Shown: piece after piece, positions 8,983-18,824 of the stretch
How positions within the stretch are numbered: the first letter of the stretch is position 1
Layout: each line of letters starts with the position of its first letter
Source: Acinetobacter ihumii
GTDB taxonomy: Bacteria > Pseudomonadota > Gammaproteobacteria > Pseudomonadales > Moraxellaceae
DNA: 64,000 nucleotides
Direction: 5' to 3'
NCBI RefSeq assembly: GCF_900625095.1
Contig: NZ_LR130760.1
Coordinates: forward strand, 1,251,224-1,315,223
The notes under the pieces: generated by a model
What the model saw: only the letters and a program-made list of their open reading frames with translations
Told to the model about the DNA's origin: nothing
The model's database searches: none
Translations under genes and position numbers: made by a program

Positions 8983-9006
8983 AGCTCACCTCGGTGAGCT
9001 TTTTTT
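8983..9006 (+). terminator. Rho-independent terminator, plus strand
   Basis: Stem AGCTCAC/GTGAGCT with CTCG loop, then seven T on the plus strand. It lies between the 8133-8771 gene and the convergent ubiA; the reverse strand lacks a T run, so it serves plus-strand transcription. Confidence 0.85.
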
Positions 9007-9017
9007 ATGATCAACTT

Positions 9018-9899
9018 TTAAATCCAATAAGCAAGAAAAATACCGAGAAAAATAATCACACCTACCCAACGGTTATGACGAAATGCCCAAAAGCACATTT
9101 GAGGCTCTCGTGTTCGAGTTTTTGACCATTGATAAAAATAATCGGCAGCAACAATTAGCAAAGCGATCAGCCCCCATGGATACAAAATATCAGCTAAATA
9201 TAAGGAGCCTCCAATCAGAATAATACTCATCAATTGAAGCAATGAAATAATTTCGATATCGTATTTTCCAAACAATATCGCGGTCGATTTCACCCCTATC
9301 TTCAAATCATATTCGCGGTCTGTAATCGCATATTGAGTATCGAAAGCAACCGTCCAACATAAATTCCCAAAATAAAGTAGCCAACATGTCCAATCTAGCG
9401 GCTTACCCATGGCTGTAAACGCCATAGGGATCCCCCATGAAAATGCCATACCCAAGACTACTTGTGGTAAATGGGTATAACGTTTCATAAACGGGTAAAT
9501 AAAGGCAAGTGCTAGTGCACCAAAGGCACAATAAAAGGTCTCAATCGGTAAGAAAAACAACATACAGGCACTGGCAGCCACCAAGATTGAAAATACCGCA
9601 ATTGCTTCTTTGGGCTGAATGATACCAGTCGCGAGCGGTCTAGTTTTAGTTCGCTCAACATGACCATCCACTTTGCGATCCGCATAATCATTAATGGCAC
9701 AGCCTGCCGCGCGCATAAAAATGGTACCAAATACAAAAGCCAACAAGATATGTAAGGGTGGAATACCTTCTGCTGCAATCCAGAGTGCCCACATCATAGG
9801 CCAAAAAACTAGCTCAGTACCAATCGGTTTATCAAAACGACATAAATAATAATAAGCTTCTAAACGTTGTCGCCAAGTGATGGATTGTACTGCTGCCAT
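9018..9899 (-). CDS. ubiA: 4-hydroxybenzoate octaprenyltransferase
   Basis: A 293-residue inner-membrane prenyltransferase joining the polyprenyl chain to 4-hydroxybenzoate in ubiquinone synthesis. The first Asp-rich motif is NDYADRKVD with VERTKTRPLATG after it; the second is DREYDLKIGVKST. About eight to nine hydrophobic helices cover the length. It starts 3 bases after the ubiC stop, so the two consecutive pathway steps are co-transcribed, ubiC first. Confidence 0.96.
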   Translation of the reverse strand: MAAVQSITWRQRLEAYYYLCRFDKPIGTELVFWPMMWALWIAAEGIPPLHILLAFVFGTIFMRAAGCAINDYADRKVDGHVERTKTRPLATGIIQPKEAIAVFSILVAASACMLFFLPIETFYCAFGALALAFIYPFMKRYTHLPQVVLGMAFSWGIPMAFTAMGKPLDWTCWLLYFGNLCWTVAFDTQYAITDREYDLKIGVKSTAILFGKYDIEIISLLQLMSIILIGGSLYLADILYPWGLIALLIVAADYFYQWSKTRTREPQMCFWAFRHNRWVGVIIFLGIFLAYWI

Positions 9900-9902
9900 G
9901 TC

Positions 9903-10406
9903 TTACCCCTGCTCGTTCTGCTTTTGGATAAAGTTTTCAAAAGTTTTGAGAAATGTTTCTTGTACTATAAATTTGCAACCATGCCAGACATAGCAACTTT
10001 GTCGTGTCCAGCCATCCTCTAAATAAATGACTCGACGTTCGCAATCAGGATTGGTGCGTTGAAATAACAATTTACCGATAGGTTTTGTACCAATATGCTG
10101 AAAGATTCGAGCTTTTTTTTGTAAGCTAAGGATAGGAAAAATACTTTTTGCCTTGACCCATGGTTCTGCTTCGCAGCCATAGAGCAAACTTTCCCGTACC
10201 CATGCAGTATGTGCATGTGGCATTTTCATCCACTGACTATCTATAAAATTTAATCGTTGATAATGTTCTTTGGTCGGTACAACTTTAAATTGACCCGATG
10301 CTAAGTCGGTCAGTTGTTGAGTTAAAGAGCCCGATGCATACAACCATTTTTTTAATTCAGGAGTTAAAATTTTTTCCTGCTTAAGTTTAGATTGTATGTT
10401 TGGCAT
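9903..10406 (-). CDS. ubiC: Chorismate--pyruvate lyase
   Basis: A 167-residue cytoplasmic enzyme that cleaves chorismate to 4-hydroxybenzoate and pyruvate, feeding UbiA. WVRESLLYG (about 68-76) holds the active-site Arg; GTKPIGKLLF and the C-terminal QETFL Glu also match the family. The product is passed to ubiA immediately downstream. Confidence 0.93.
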   Translation of the reverse strand: MPNIQSKLKQEKILTPELKKWLYASGSLTQQLTDLASGQFKVVPTKEHYQRLNFIDSQWMKMPHAHTAWVRESLLYGCEAEPWVKAKSIFPILSLQKKARIFQHIGTKPIGKLLFQRTNPDCERRVIYLEDGWTRQSCYVWHGCKFIVQETFLKTFENFIQKQNEQG

Positions 10407-10575
10407 AACACGCTCACTTTGATCAGAAAGGCTAGTTTAACTGAATTTTTGTTGTGAAGATGCTGTGTTTTTAGGCAACATTCTTTTATTCATAAATTTG
10501 TAATAAATTTCACCATTTGAGAAAATTTTCATATATCATATAGGGCATTTATCGCAGGCATAGCTTAAGACCATT

Positions 10576-10791
10576 ATGATGAATGACAAATTCAGATTTA
10601 TTTTGATGTATGGTGGAATATTCTGGGGCTGTGGTTTCACTATTTTAATGTTACTTTATCGCTATTTCTTTTTGAATCAACCAAGCCTACCAATTACAGC
10701 ATTCGCTGTTTATTTTAGTATCTGCTTCATTGCAGGACTGGTATGGGGAAGTTTAGTTCATCATGATATTCAAAAGAAAATAGTCAGTTAA
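10576..10791 (+). CDS. Small two-helix membrane protein, unknown function
   Basis: A 71-residue protein with two hydrophobic helices (about 8-31 and 40-62), no recognised domain. It stands alone on the plus strand between ubiC and miaE. The ribosome site is weak. A hairpin that could end its transcript follows at 10811-10844. The coding call rests on hydrophobic patterning and a tidy intergenic position. Confidence 0.5.
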   Translation: MMNDKFRFILMYGGIFWGCGFTILMLLYRYFFLNQPSLPITAFAVYFSICFIAGLVWGSLVHHDIQKKIVS

Positions 10792-10810
10792 TGATTGTTC
10801 AGAAAAGTGT

Positions 10811-10844
10811 AAAAGCCAGTTTTTAAACTGGCTTTTGTGTTTTT
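10811..10844. terminator. Bidirectional terminator between the small membrane gene and miaE
   Basis: Twelve-base-pair stem AAAAGCCAGTTT/AAACTGGCTTTT (10811-10822 with 10825-10836) with T-rich sequence after it on both strands. It closes the long lepA-to-miaE transcription unit on the minus strand. Confidence 0.85.
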
Positions 10845-10858
10845 AGCATTTGATCAAA

Positions 10859-11521
10859 TCAGGCAGATGCCGAAACTTTTGCAGGCACACCACTATGAAA
10901 ACGAAAAACGTCATCGGGTGTCAAAATTAGATTTTTTTCAACTTCACGAATATGCTCAATGCGCTGTTGAATATCTTCTTCTGGATTTTTCATTTTCGCG
11001 GTGGTCGCCACATCCATTGCCAAAGCGAGATAATCTTCAAAATGACGGGATTCTGATTTTAATAAATACCGATAATAACGTCCTAGTTCGTCATCGACCA
11101 ACGGAGCAAGTGCATGAAAACGCTCACAGGAACGGGCTTCGACAAAGGCCCCGACAATCATGACATCGATCAGTGCTTCAGGTTCATAGGTTCGAATTTC
11201 TTTACGTAACTCCCCTGCGTATCGCCCTGCACTTACAGCTTGCCATTGCTGCTCTCGTTTTTTCATCAACTCAAGCACTTGCTCATAATGCAACATTTCT
11301 TCACGCACCAATTGCGCCAGTTTGACCTGTAGCTCAGTAAAAAAACTGTAGCGAAACATCAGGTTCATCGCGGTGCCTGCTGCTTTTTTTTCACAATTGG
11401 CATGGTCTTGCATCAACAAATCCAGATGATTCATCGCTTCATCTAACCATGCTTGGGGAGTTTCACAGCCTAAAAATGCGATTACTGGCTGTATGAGTTC
11501 ATCATAGTTGGGATTTGACAT
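10859..11521 (-). CDS. miaE: tRNA 2-methylthio-N6-isopentenyladenosine-37 hydroxylase
   Basis: A 220-residue four-helix-bundle diiron oxygenase that hydroxylates the isopentenyl group of ms2i6A37 in tRNA. Iron-ligand motifs appear in order: DHANCEKKA (about 40-48), REEMLHYEQV (about 73-82), EARSCERFH and SESRHFEDYLAL. It starts 11 bases after pdxJ and is the last gene of the lepA operon. Confidence 0.93.
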   Translation of the reverse strand: MSNPNYDELIQPVIAFLGCETPQAWLDEAMNHLDLLMQDHANCEKKAAGTAMNLMFRYSFFTELQVKLAQLVREEMLHYEQVLELMKKREQQWQAVSAGRYAGELRKEIRTYEPEALIDVMIVGAFVEARSCERFHALAPLVDDELGRYYRYLLKSESRHFEDYLALAMDVATTAKMKNPEEDIQQRIEHIREVEKNLILTPDDVFRFHSGVPAKVSASA

Positions 11522-11532
11522 GTCAAAAACTC

Positions 11533-12258
11533 TTATCGGGCTGCCTGAATTGCAGCTTTCATTTGTTGTACCGCTTGAGCCAAACCAACAAAAATACTAT
11601 CCGCAATAATCGAATGACCAATATTTAACTCATGAATCTGTGCAATCGCAGCAATTGGCGCGACATTGTCCAGATTTAAACCGTGCCCTGCATTCACAAT
11701 TAAACCTTTACTGGCTGCATATTCTACACCCTGAATGATGCGGGCAAGTTCGGCTTGTTGTTGCTGATCGTTTTCAGCATCGGCATAAGCACCCGTATGG
11801 ATCTCAATGGTAGGCGCACCACAAGCGATTGCAGCATCAATTTGAGCCAGATCCGCATCGATAAATAAAGAAACTTCACAACCAATTTCAGCCAAAGCCT
11901 GAGTCGCGGCTTTAACTTTTTCCAATTGACCTACAACATCCAGACCACCCTCAGTGGTCACTTCCTGGCGGCGTTCAGGTACAAAACAAACGTGATGTGG
12001 CTTAATTTCTTTAGCAAACTCCACCATTTCATCGGTGACTGCCATTTCCAGATTCATATGCGTTTTGAGTAAAGGACGCATACGACGTACATCATCATCC
12101 TGAATATGACGGCGATCTTCGCGCAGATGCAAGGTAATACCTTGTGCACCTGCCTGTTCACAAACCAACGCTGCCTGAACTGGATCTGGATAAGTCGTGC
12201 CCCGCGCCTGTCTTAAGGTCGCAACATGATCAATATTCACACCAAGTAAAGCAGCCAT
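11533..12258 (-). CDS. pdxJ: Pyridoxine 5'-phosphate synthase
   Basis: A 241-residue TIM-barrel enzyme that condenses 1-deoxyxylulose 5-phosphate with 3-amino-2-oxopropyl phosphate in vitamin B6 synthesis. The N-terminus [20 protein letters not shown] is diagnostic; [10 protein letters not shown] and [12 protein letters not shown] carry phosphate- and substrate-binding residues. It follows recO by 21 bases, the usual recO-pdxJ order in gammaproteobacteria. Confidence 0.97.
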   Translation of the reverse strand: MAALLGVNIDHVATLRQARGTTYPDPVQAALVCEQAGAQGITLHLREDRRHIQDDDVRRMRPLLKTHMNLEMAVTDEMVEFAKEIKPHHVCFVPERRQEVTTEGGLDVVGQLEKVKAATQALAEIGCEVSLFIDADLAQIDAAIACGAPTIEIHTGAYADAENDQQQQAELARIIQGVEYAASKGLIVNAGHGLNLDNVAPIAAIAQIHELNIGHSIIADSIFVGLAQAVQQMKAAIQAAR

Positions 12259-12279
12259 AGATAAGTCCTGAGAGAAAAA

Positions 12280-12990
12280 TTAAGAATGTGATTGTGTACT
12301 TTGTATCCAGAGCTGGCGACTTTTTAAAGGTCGGTCTCCTAGCAAGGAGGTCAGCATTTGGCGGTATAGTTTACCTAATAATTGCAGTTGTTCGGCAGAA
12401 AATTCGTCGCCTTCGACGTAATTATGCATACAACAAATCAATTCACCGAATAAGGTGGTAGAACTCCGACTGGCAACAGGCAAAAAACCTTCCGTTGCCT
12501 GAAACTGATAAGACATCATTGAACTGATCGGCTGTTGATTACAATCTACATGAAAATCAACTGCATAGCCTAATTCTTGCAATAATGCATGTTCAAACTG
12601 ACGCAAAATTTGTCTTAAAAATAATGCAGGTTGTGTATGTGTCGATAAAAGTTGCAACTGCACCAGCGTTTTTTGATATTGACTAAAAGTGTGCGGCATA
12701 GCCTCTTCTAAAGGGCACAGACGCAGCAGGATTTCATTGAGATAAAATCCTGCAAAAAATGCATCACCATGAAAAAAAACAGGATGATTTAAAATTTCAA
12801 GCTTCGTGAAATTTTTTAAATCGCCTTTGCCGGTTGCCTGTAAAGTAATCGGCTGGTACTGAGGGGGCGGGGTTTGTCTAAGAATACCATCCATACGACC
12901 ATATTCTTCAGTAAACAAATGCACGATATGGCTTTTTTCCCGATATTTTCGATGATGAACCAGATAGCCATGAATTACTTCATTACGCAT
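12280..12990 (-). CDS. recO: DNA repair protein RecO
   Basis: A 236-residue recombination mediator that helps load RecA on SSB-coated DNA with RecR. The N-terminal OB-fold (HGYLVHHRKYREKSHIVHLF, then TEEYGR) is clear and a helical C-terminal part follows. No four-Cys zinc site is visible, as in many gammaproteobacterial RecO. It lies between a small lipoprotein gene (8-base gap) and pdxJ. Confidence 0.92.
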   Translation of the reverse strand: MRNEVIHGYLVHHRKYREKSHIVHLFTEEYGRMDGILRQTPPPQYQPITLQATGKGDLKNFTKLEILNHPVFFHGDAFFAGFYLNEILLRLCPLEEAMPHTFSQYQKTLVQLQLLSTHTQPALFLRQILRQFEHALLQELGYAVDFHVDCNQQPISSMMSYQFQATEGFLPVASRSSTTLFGELICCMHNYVEGDEFSAEQLQLLGKLYRQMLTSLLGDRPLKSRQLWIQSTQSHS

Positions 12991-12998
12991 AAACGAAG

Positions 12999-13187
12999 TT
13001 AGTCATCCTTTTTTTTATCATCATCGCCATCAGGAACAACTGCACCTACTACAGCCGCAGTGCCTTTCACAACAGCTTTAGTCGTGCCGTAGGCAACTTT
13101 GACTGGGACAGTCACGATTTTAGTAATACACCCTTGTAGCATCATTACACAGGCTAAAATGCTCAAACACCGTATCATGACTGTCAT
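12999..13187 (-). CDS. Small lipoprotein inserted in the era-recO interval
   Basis: A 62-residue protein with a lipoprotein signal (lipobox LQGC, Cys20). The mature part is a Val/Ala-rich amphipathic stretch ending in the acidic-basic tail DGDDDKKKDD. No enzymatic domain fits in 42 residues. It is co-directional with era (24-base gap) and recO (8-base gap), so it is transcribed with the operon. Its function is unknown. Confidence 0.75.
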   Translation of the reverse strand: MTVMIRCLSILACVMMLQGCITKIVTVPVKVAYGTTKAVVKGTAAVVGAVVPDGDDDKKKDD

Positions 13188-13211
13188 TGTCTATCTCAAT
13201 CCGTTTTTATT

Positions 13212-14261
13212 TTAAATGTCGCTATAGCCCAGACTTTTCAGTGCACGCTCATCATCTGACCAGCCACCTTTCACCTTCACCCAAAGCGTGAGCATGATTT
13301 TCTGTTCAAACATCTTTTCCATGTCTGTACGCGCTTCCATGCCGATACGTTTCAGTTTAGCCCCTTTTTCACCAATCACAATGGCTTTTTGACCCGCACG
13401 CTCTACAAAAATAGTGGCATCAATATAAGTACAGGCAGGCTTTAAGCGACCTGTTTTTTCATTGATGGTTTCTTCTTCGGTTTTGAATGACTCAATTTGA
13501 ACCGTTAAATCATACGGCAATTCTTCACCCAACTGGCGCATGATTTTTTCACGTATAATCTCACTGGCCAGAAAACGCTCTGAACGATCAGTAATTTGAT
13601 CCATTGAATAAAGTGGCGGTTGGAATGGCAAATATTTTTCAATGGTGTCGCGTAAATGATCCAGATTTGCACCACGTAATGCCGAAACAGGTACAATTTC
13701 CGCAAAATTCATGAGTTTTTCGCGTTCACGAATCAGCGGTAAGGCTTCATTCTTGTTTTCAAAAGTGTCTAATTTGTTAATGACCAGGATAACTGGCATA
13801 TCTGCATGTTTCAGTTTTTCCAAAACCAGTTCATCATTTTGCGTCCACTTTTGTGCATCCACCACAAATAAAACCAGATTCACATCGCGTAAAGCTGAAT
13901 GTGCCGCACGATTCATCATTTTATTAATCGCACGGACTTCTTTTTTGTGCATGCCCGGCGTATCGACAAAGACCGCTTGCGACTTTTCACGTGAATCAAT
14001 CCCCACAATTTTATGACGTGTGGTTTGTGGCTTACGCGAAGTAATTGACAATTTTTGTCCCAACAAATGGTTCATCAGCGTGGATTTACCAACATTTGGA
14101 CGTCCAACAATCGCAACAAAGCCGCTTCTAAAATCACTAGGAATAGTGACACCTTGTTCACTAAAGAATTGATCAATCAGTTGATTGCCCTGATTTTCAG
14201 TGTTTGAAGTTTCAGGATTTTCATTTGAATCTGGATTGACTTGATCAGAATGCATGGACAT
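13212..14261 (-). CDS. era: GTPase Era, with an N-terminal extension
   Basis: Era binds 16S rRNA and acts in 30S assembly. G1 is GRPNVGKST (53-61), G3 DTPGMH, G4 NKLD, and the C-terminal KH domain carries [13 protein letters not shown]. At 349 residues it is about 45 longer than E. coli Era (301); the extra part is an acidic, Asn/Glu-rich N-terminus before FVAIVGRPN. The extension has no other start with a better ribosome site, so it is probably real, as in other Acinetobacter by memory. It starts 5 bases after rnc. Confidence 0.96.
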   Translation of the reverse strand: MSMHSDQVNPDSNENPETSNTENQGNQLIDQFFSEQGVTIPSDFRSGFVAIVGRPNVGKSTLMNHLLGQKLSITSRKPQTTRHKIVGIDSREKSQAVFVDTPGMHKKEVRAINKMMNRAAHSALRDVNLVLFVVDAQKWTQNDELVLEKLKHADMPVILVINKLDTFENKNEALPLIREREKLMNFAEIVPVSALRGANLDHLRDTIEKYLPFQPPLYSMDQITDRSERFLASEIIREKIMRQLGEELPYDLTVQIESFKTEEETINEKTGRLKPACTYIDATIFVERAGQKAIVIGEKGAKLKRIGMEARTDMEKMFEQKIMLTLWVKVKGGWSDDERALKSLGYSDI

Positions 14262-14266
14262 GCAGG

Positions 14267-14959
14267 CTATTGCTCCAATAACTTTAATATTTCTGCCGCC
14301 GCTGCCTGTTCAGCAAAACGTCGACTTGACCCCTCACCTAGTATATTCGGCAGACCATCTACCGTACACTGCACTTTAAAGTGCTGATGAGGTGCATCAC
14401 CCTGAATATCTACAACCTCGTAAACAGGGAGAGGTTTTTTACGTGCTTGTAGATACTCTTGTAAACGCGATTTAGGATCTTTAAGCTGATCACTTGGCTC
14501 AATATGATCCAGATATGGCGTATACCATTTTAAAACAATACTTTTAAGTAGCTCTAAATCACCACTGTCGACATAAATTGCACCGATAATGGCTTCTACT
14601 GTGTCAGCTAAAATCGATTCGCGATGATGTCCACCCGATTTTAATTCACCCGTGCTTAATATTAAACACCGACTAAGTTTCAAATCGTTTGCAATTTTGC
14701 CTAGAGCTTCCTGACGTACCAGTGTAGCACGCATACGGGTAAGCCGACCCTCATTTTCATGCGGATAAGCTTGATATAAATAATTGGCAATGATCATGCC
14801 AAGTAATGAATCGCCCAGAAACTCCAGACGTTCATAATTGTATTTGTGACTGACAGATCGGTGTGTTAAAGCAAGCTGAAGCAACTCAGCTTGTTGAAAC
14901 TGATAACCAATCCTGCTCGGTAATCGAGGATCACTTAGCTTGGACTGACCTTTGATCAA
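14267..14959 (-). CDS. rnc: Ribonuclease III
   Basis: A 230-residue double-strand-specific RNase that processes rRNA and mRNAs. The catalytic box is [12 protein letters not shown], with a second acidic site [13 protein letters not shown]; a C-terminal double-stranded-RNA-binding domain begins near 155 ([11 protein letters not shown]). The start is TTG at 14959, with GAGA 8 bases upstream; no ATG occurs until residue 55, so this is the only start giving a full enzyme. It overlaps the end of the DUF4845 gene by 29 bases, suggesting translational coupling. Confidence 0.95.
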   Translation of the reverse strand: MIKGQSKLSDPRLPSRIGYQFQQAELLQLALTHRSVSHKYNYERLEFLGDSLLGMIIANYLYQAYPHENEGRLTRMRATLVRQEALGKIANDLKLSRCLILSTGELKSGGHHRESILADTVEAIIGAIYVDSGDLELLKSIVLKWYTPYLDHIEPSDQLKDPKSRLQEYLQARKKPLPVYEVVDIQGDAPHQHFKVQCTVDGLPNILGEGSSRRFAEQAAAAEILKLLEQ

Positions 14960-15305
14960 AATTTTTCTCGAATGTTAGAACTAAATCAATATTGAATAAG
15001 AAAGGTTTTCTTATCTCATATTTCTTGCTGACGTTGAGACCATTGTTCGTTGTGACTTTGACAATATCCTTAAAATTTAAATCGCGGATATTGTTCATTT
15101 GCAAACGTTGATCCATTTGTGTATCAAACTTACTTGGTGTGATGTCTGAAGGACTGTTTTTCACCAATTCTTCAATTTGGTTATTAATCACACGGTCATC
15201 CCAATAGGCTGGCCATAATGCAACGGCAGCCTTGACTGCCAATGCAAATAAAACTACCCCAAATAAAATCGCTAAATACGAAGCACCTTGCTGAGACTTA
15301 CGCAT
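14931..15305 (-). CDS. DUF4845 family single-pass membrane protein
   Basis: A 124-residue protein with a pilin-like hydrophobic N-terminal helix (GASYLAILFGVVLFALAVKA, residues 7-26) and a small soluble domain containing the VINNQIEELVKNSP motif seen in proteins encoded between lepB and rnc in Pseudomonas and relatives. Its function is not known. Its last 29 bases overlap the rnc start region. Confidence 0.85.
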   Translation of the reverse strand: MRKSQQGASYLAILFGVVLFALAVKAAVALWPAYWDDRVINNQIEELVKNSPSDITPSKFDTQMDQRLQMNNIRDLNFKDIVKVTTNNGLNVSKKYEIRKPFLFNIDLVLTFEKNFDQRSVQAK

Positions 15306-15328
15306 TTTAAATATTCCTAGTCGTGTTT

Positions 15329-16156
15329 TTAGTCAATTTTCCCATTACGACTGAACGATGGAATTTTCAAACCAGGTTCTTTGTGCATCCAGATATAAAA
15401 TGCGCGACCTGTTAAATTTTCCTCAGGAACAAATCCCCAGAAACGGCTATCCGCACTTTGGTCACGGTTATCCCCCATTGCAAAATAATGCCCTTTCGGA
15501 ACAGTCACTTCCCAATATAAACCATCTTGATTCGAATATTTACCATTTTCTACATAATTGATGAACGGTGCCTGACGTGCAACATTTACACCTTCAAGTT
15601 CGCGCATGGTAAAAGTATGATCCCCCAATGTCTCTTTATGATAAATTGAGGTTGGTGTGTCTAAAATGTCTTTCTCACGATGGAATTCTGTCGCCACTTT
15701 AGGAACTTTTTGACCATTAATACTCAACTTACCATGATCATAGACAATATGATCGCCCGGCAAACCAACCACACGTTTGATGTAGCTAATGGTCGGTTGT
15801 GGTGGATAACGAAATACAATCACTTCACCGCGTTTAGGTTCACCGACATCCATAATTTTCTTATTGATGATTGGTAAACGTACGCCATAGTCAAATTTAT
15901 TCACCAAGATAAAATCACCCGTTTCCAGTGTAGGTACCATGGAATCTGATGGAATATTAAATGGTTCGTATAAGAAAGAACGTAAAATTAAAACAACAGC
16001 CAGAACAGGCCAAAAGTCATATGCCCAAGTAATCAGAAAATTTTCATTCTCTCGTCCTTTGCTTGCACGCTGTTTAAAAACCAGCTTGTCCAGCAGCCAC
16101 ACGATAAAAAACAACAGTGTGACTGGAACGAGAATCAAATTAAAATCAAAATCCAC
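15329..16156 (-). CDS. lepB: Signal peptidase I
   Basis: A 275-residue inner-membrane leader peptidase with two N-terminal hydrophobic segments (about 6-24 and 48-62). The Ser/Lys dyad is Ser72 in NIPSDSMVPTL and Lys127 in SYIKRVVGLPGD; the GDNRDQSADSRFWG box D/E is intact. It follows lepA by about 63 bases in the same operon. Confidence 0.96.
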   Translation of the reverse strand: MDFDFNLILVPVTLLFFIVWLLDKLVFKQRASKGRENENFLITWAYDFWPVLAVVLILRSFLYEPFNIPSDSMVPTLETGDFILVNKFDYGVRLPIINKKIMDVGEPKRGEVIVFRYPPQPTISYIKRVVGLPGDHIVYDHGKLSINGQKVPKVATEFHREKDILDTPTSIYHKETLGDHTFTMRELEGVNVARQAPFINYVENGKYSNQDGLYWEVTVPKGHYFAMGDNRDQSADSRFWGFVPEENLTGRAFYIWMHKEPGLKIPSFSRNGKID

Positions 16157-16219
16157 AAAACCTCACTCGCAGCACTGCTGCTCGCCTTGTGGCTGGACAA
16201 AGCATACGCTTGCCAGCCT

Positions 16220-18037
16220 TTATCTATCGACTTTTAAAACCGCTAAGAACGCTTCTTGTGGGATTTCAACACTGCCCACTTGTTTCATGCGTTTCTTACC
16301 TTCTTTTTGTTTCGCAAGTAATTTCTTCTTACGCGACACGTCCCCACCGTAACATTTTGCCAATACGTTTTTACGCATGGCTTTTACGGTAGAACGCGCA
16401 ATAATCTGTGCACCAATCGCAGCCTGAATGGCAACATCAAACATTTGACGTGGAATCAGATCTTTCATTTTTTCAACCAGCGCAATTCCACGATGACGTG
16501 CATCCTGACGGTGACAGATCATAGCCAAGGCATCGACCTTTTCACCATTAATTAACACGTCAACCTTAACCAGAGATGAACTTTCAAAACGCACAAAGTT
16601 ATAATCTAAAGATGCAAAACCACGTGAACAGGATTTTAATTTATCAAAGAAATCCATGACCACTTCAGCCATCGGAATTTCAAAGGTCAAAGACACCTGA
16701 TTACCCAAATATTTCATGTCTTTTTGCACACCACGACGCTCGATACACAAGGTCATGACATTGCCCAGATATTCCTGTGGAACCAGAATATGACATTCAG
16801 CAATCGGCTCACGTAAGTCTTCCACCAAACTCCCGTCTGGCATTTTTGAAGGGCTGTCGATATAGATCGTATCCCCTTTTTTGGTCAAGGCTTCATAGAC
16901 AACCGTAGGTGCAGAACTGATTAAATCCAGATCGTACTCACGCTCTAAACGCTCTTGTACGATTTCCATGTGGAGCATACCCAAGAAGCCACAACGGAAA
17001 CCAAAACCGAGTGCATCTGAACTTTCAGGTTCAAAAAACAAAGCAGAGTCATTAATTTGCAGTTTTTGTAAGGCTTCACGGAATGGTTCGAAGTCACTGG
17101 CGTCAATCGGGAATAAACCTGCATAGACCTGTGGTTTAACTTTTTTGAAACCCGGCAAAGTCGCAACTTCAGGTGTTGAAGACAAGGTAATGGTATCACC
17201 CACTGGTGCACCAAAAATATCTTTGATCCCCGCAATGACGAAGCCCACTTCACCTGCTTCGAGAATATCGGTTTCAGTGTGTTTTGGGTTAAATACCCCG
17301 ACAGAGGTAACCGGGTGAACCTGACCTGTGGATTTGACCAGCATTTTATCGCCTTTACGAATGCGACCTTGCTTGATCCGAACCAAAGACACCACGCCTA
17401 AATAATTATCGAACCATGAGTCGATAATTAAGGCTTGCAACGGTGCATCACGGTCACCTTCTGGCGGTGGAATCACATCGACCAAACGCTCAAGTACGCC
17501 TTCAACCCCTAAACCTGTTTTTGCAGAACAGGTTGGCGCATCTGTGGCTTCAATTCCAATAATTTCTTCAATTTCATGAATCACACGCTCAGGTTCTGCC
17601 TGCGGTAAATCAATTTTATTTAAAATTGGAAGAACTTCTAAACCTTGTTCAATTGCGGTATAGCAGTTGGCAACAGACTGCGCTTCTACGCCCTGCGCTG
17701 CATCCACAACCAATAATGCCCCTTCACAAGCCGCCAAAGAACGCGATACCTCATAAGAGAAATCTACGTGTCCCGGTGTATCAATAAAATTCAGTTGATA
17801 TTCCTGACCATTGGGATGAGTATAATACAGCGTGACTGATGCCGCTTTAATGGTAATGCCACGTTCACGCTCAAGCTCCATTGAATCCAAAACCTGAGCC
17901 TGCATTTCACGGTCTTGTAAACCACCGCACATCTGAATAAAACGGTCAGCCAAAGTTGACTTGCCGTGATCAATGTGGGCAATGATCGAAAAGTTACGAA
18001 TGTTTTTGATATCAACGGATTTTTTAGCCGACGCCAT
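16220..18037 (-). CDS. lepA: Elongation factor 4 (back-translocating GTPase)
   Basis: A 605-residue ribosome-associated translational GTPase. G1 is [10 protein letters not shown], switch [11 protein letters not shown]4 NKIDLP. The LepA-specific C-terminal domain ([19 protein letters not shown] and the KVMAKCYGG-like [17 protein letters not shown]) is present. It is the first gene of the lepA-lepB-DUF4845-rnc-era-lipoprotein-recO-pdxJ-miaE run; about 210 bases upstream are free for a promoter. Confidence 0.97.
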   Translation of the reverse strand: MASAKKSVDIKNIRNFSIIAHIDHGKSTLADRFIQMCGGLQDREMQAQVLDSMELERERGITIKAASVTLYYTHPNGQEYQLNFIDTPGHVDFSYEVSRSLAACEGALLVVDAAQGVEAQSVANCYTAIEQGLEVLPILNKIDLPQAEPERVIHEIEEIIGIEATDAPTCSAKTGLGVEGVLERLVDVIPPPEGDRDAPLQALIIDSWFDNYLGVVSLVRIKQGRIRKGDKMLVKSTGQVHPVTSVGVFNPKHTETDILEAGEVGFVIAGIKDIFGAPVGDTITLSSTPEVATLPGFKKVKPQVYAGLFPIDASDFEPFREALQKLQINDSALFFEPESSDALGFGFRCGFLGMLHMEIVQERLEREYDLDLISSAPTVVYEALTKKGDTIYIDSPSKMPDGSLVEDLREPIAECHILVPQEYLGNVMTLCIERRGVQKDMKYLGNQVSLTFEIPMAEVVMDFFDKLKSCSRGFASLDYNFVRFESSSLVKVDVLINGEKVDALAMICHRQDARHRGIALVEKMKDLIPRQMFDVAIQAAIGAQIIARSTVKAMRKNVLAKCYGGDVSRKKKLLAKQKEGKKRMKQVGSVEIPQEAFLAVLKVDR

Positions 18038-18251
18038 AGATTACTCTGAAAAAAAGTACATCTTTAAACGCAATACTTCACACAGTATGCAAGATGTAAA
18101 AGGACTGTCCTAAATTGCTGCACAGTATAAGCAACCACACATTAAAAATATAGTGCGATCATTCCGCTTTTAAAACTATTCATGTAATCATCAGCAAATA
18201 TACGACCTACATAAATTTTATGATTTAAAAACACAACACAATGCAATTGAT

Positions 18252-18701
18252 TTAGTCATAGCTGATGGTGAAATCAATTGCATTGATGTCTTGAGCTAAA
18301 GGCTGATAAGTTTGGGTAAAGGTCGGCGACATACGTTTTGGTCGACCCGTACTAATTTCCACACAAGCCCATTTGGTTTTAGCAACGAATAAGATGCTCT
18401 GGTCTTTAGGACGATAAAACACATATTGACGTGATAAATATAAGCTATCAATCGCATCCAACCATGTGCGAAGGATCACTTCATCACCTTCAAAAGCGGC
18501 TTTGCGATATTGTATATGATGCTCCACCGCCACCATGGCATGATTCATTTCCAGATACTGTTTTAAGCCTAGTCCCAGCCGATCTATATGTGCTGTTGCA
18601 ACATCCTGCATCCACTGTACATATTTGACGTTATTGACATGCCCTAATTGATCAATATGTTCAGGTTGAACCTTGAGTTTTAAATCAAAAATCGCACTCA
18701 T
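18252..18701 (-). CDS. Acyl-CoA thioesterase, hot-dog fold (YbgC/4HBT family)
   Basis: A 149-residue hot-dog protein. The motif HIDQLGHVNNVKYVQWMQ near the N-terminus holds Asp17, the usual catalytic acid of the 4-hydroxybenzoyl-CoA thioesterase family. I chose ATG 18701; an upstream TTG would add 14 unrelated residues without a better ribosome site. The exact acyl substrate is unknown. It lies downstream of the MucD-type protease but is separated from it by a terminator. Confidence 0.82.
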   Translation of the reverse strand: MSAIFDLKLKVQPEHIDQLGHVNNVKYVQWMQDVATAHIDRLGLGLKQYLEMNHAMVAVEHHIQYRKAAFEGDEVILRTWLDAIDSLYLSRQYVFYRPKDQSILFVAKTKWACVEISTGRPKRMSPTFTQTYQPLAQDINAIDFTISYD

Positions 18702-18774
18702 TAATTCGCTATTCCACGTTTCATCGGACTCATCCCTATTCAACTTATACGCTGTATTTTACCTGAAATATCCA

Positions 18775-18803
18775 ATAAAAAAGCCACTTCAAATGAAGTG
18801 ACT
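18775..18803 (-). terminator. Terminator of the MucD-type protease gene
   Basis: Stem AGTCACTTCA/TGAAGTGGCT in the minus-strand RNA (18782-18791 with 18794-18803, one G-U pair) followed by a T-rich run. It lies about 20 bases past the protease stop. Confidence 0.85.
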
Positions 18804-18824
18804 CTTCTTAATCCTAATGAGCAT

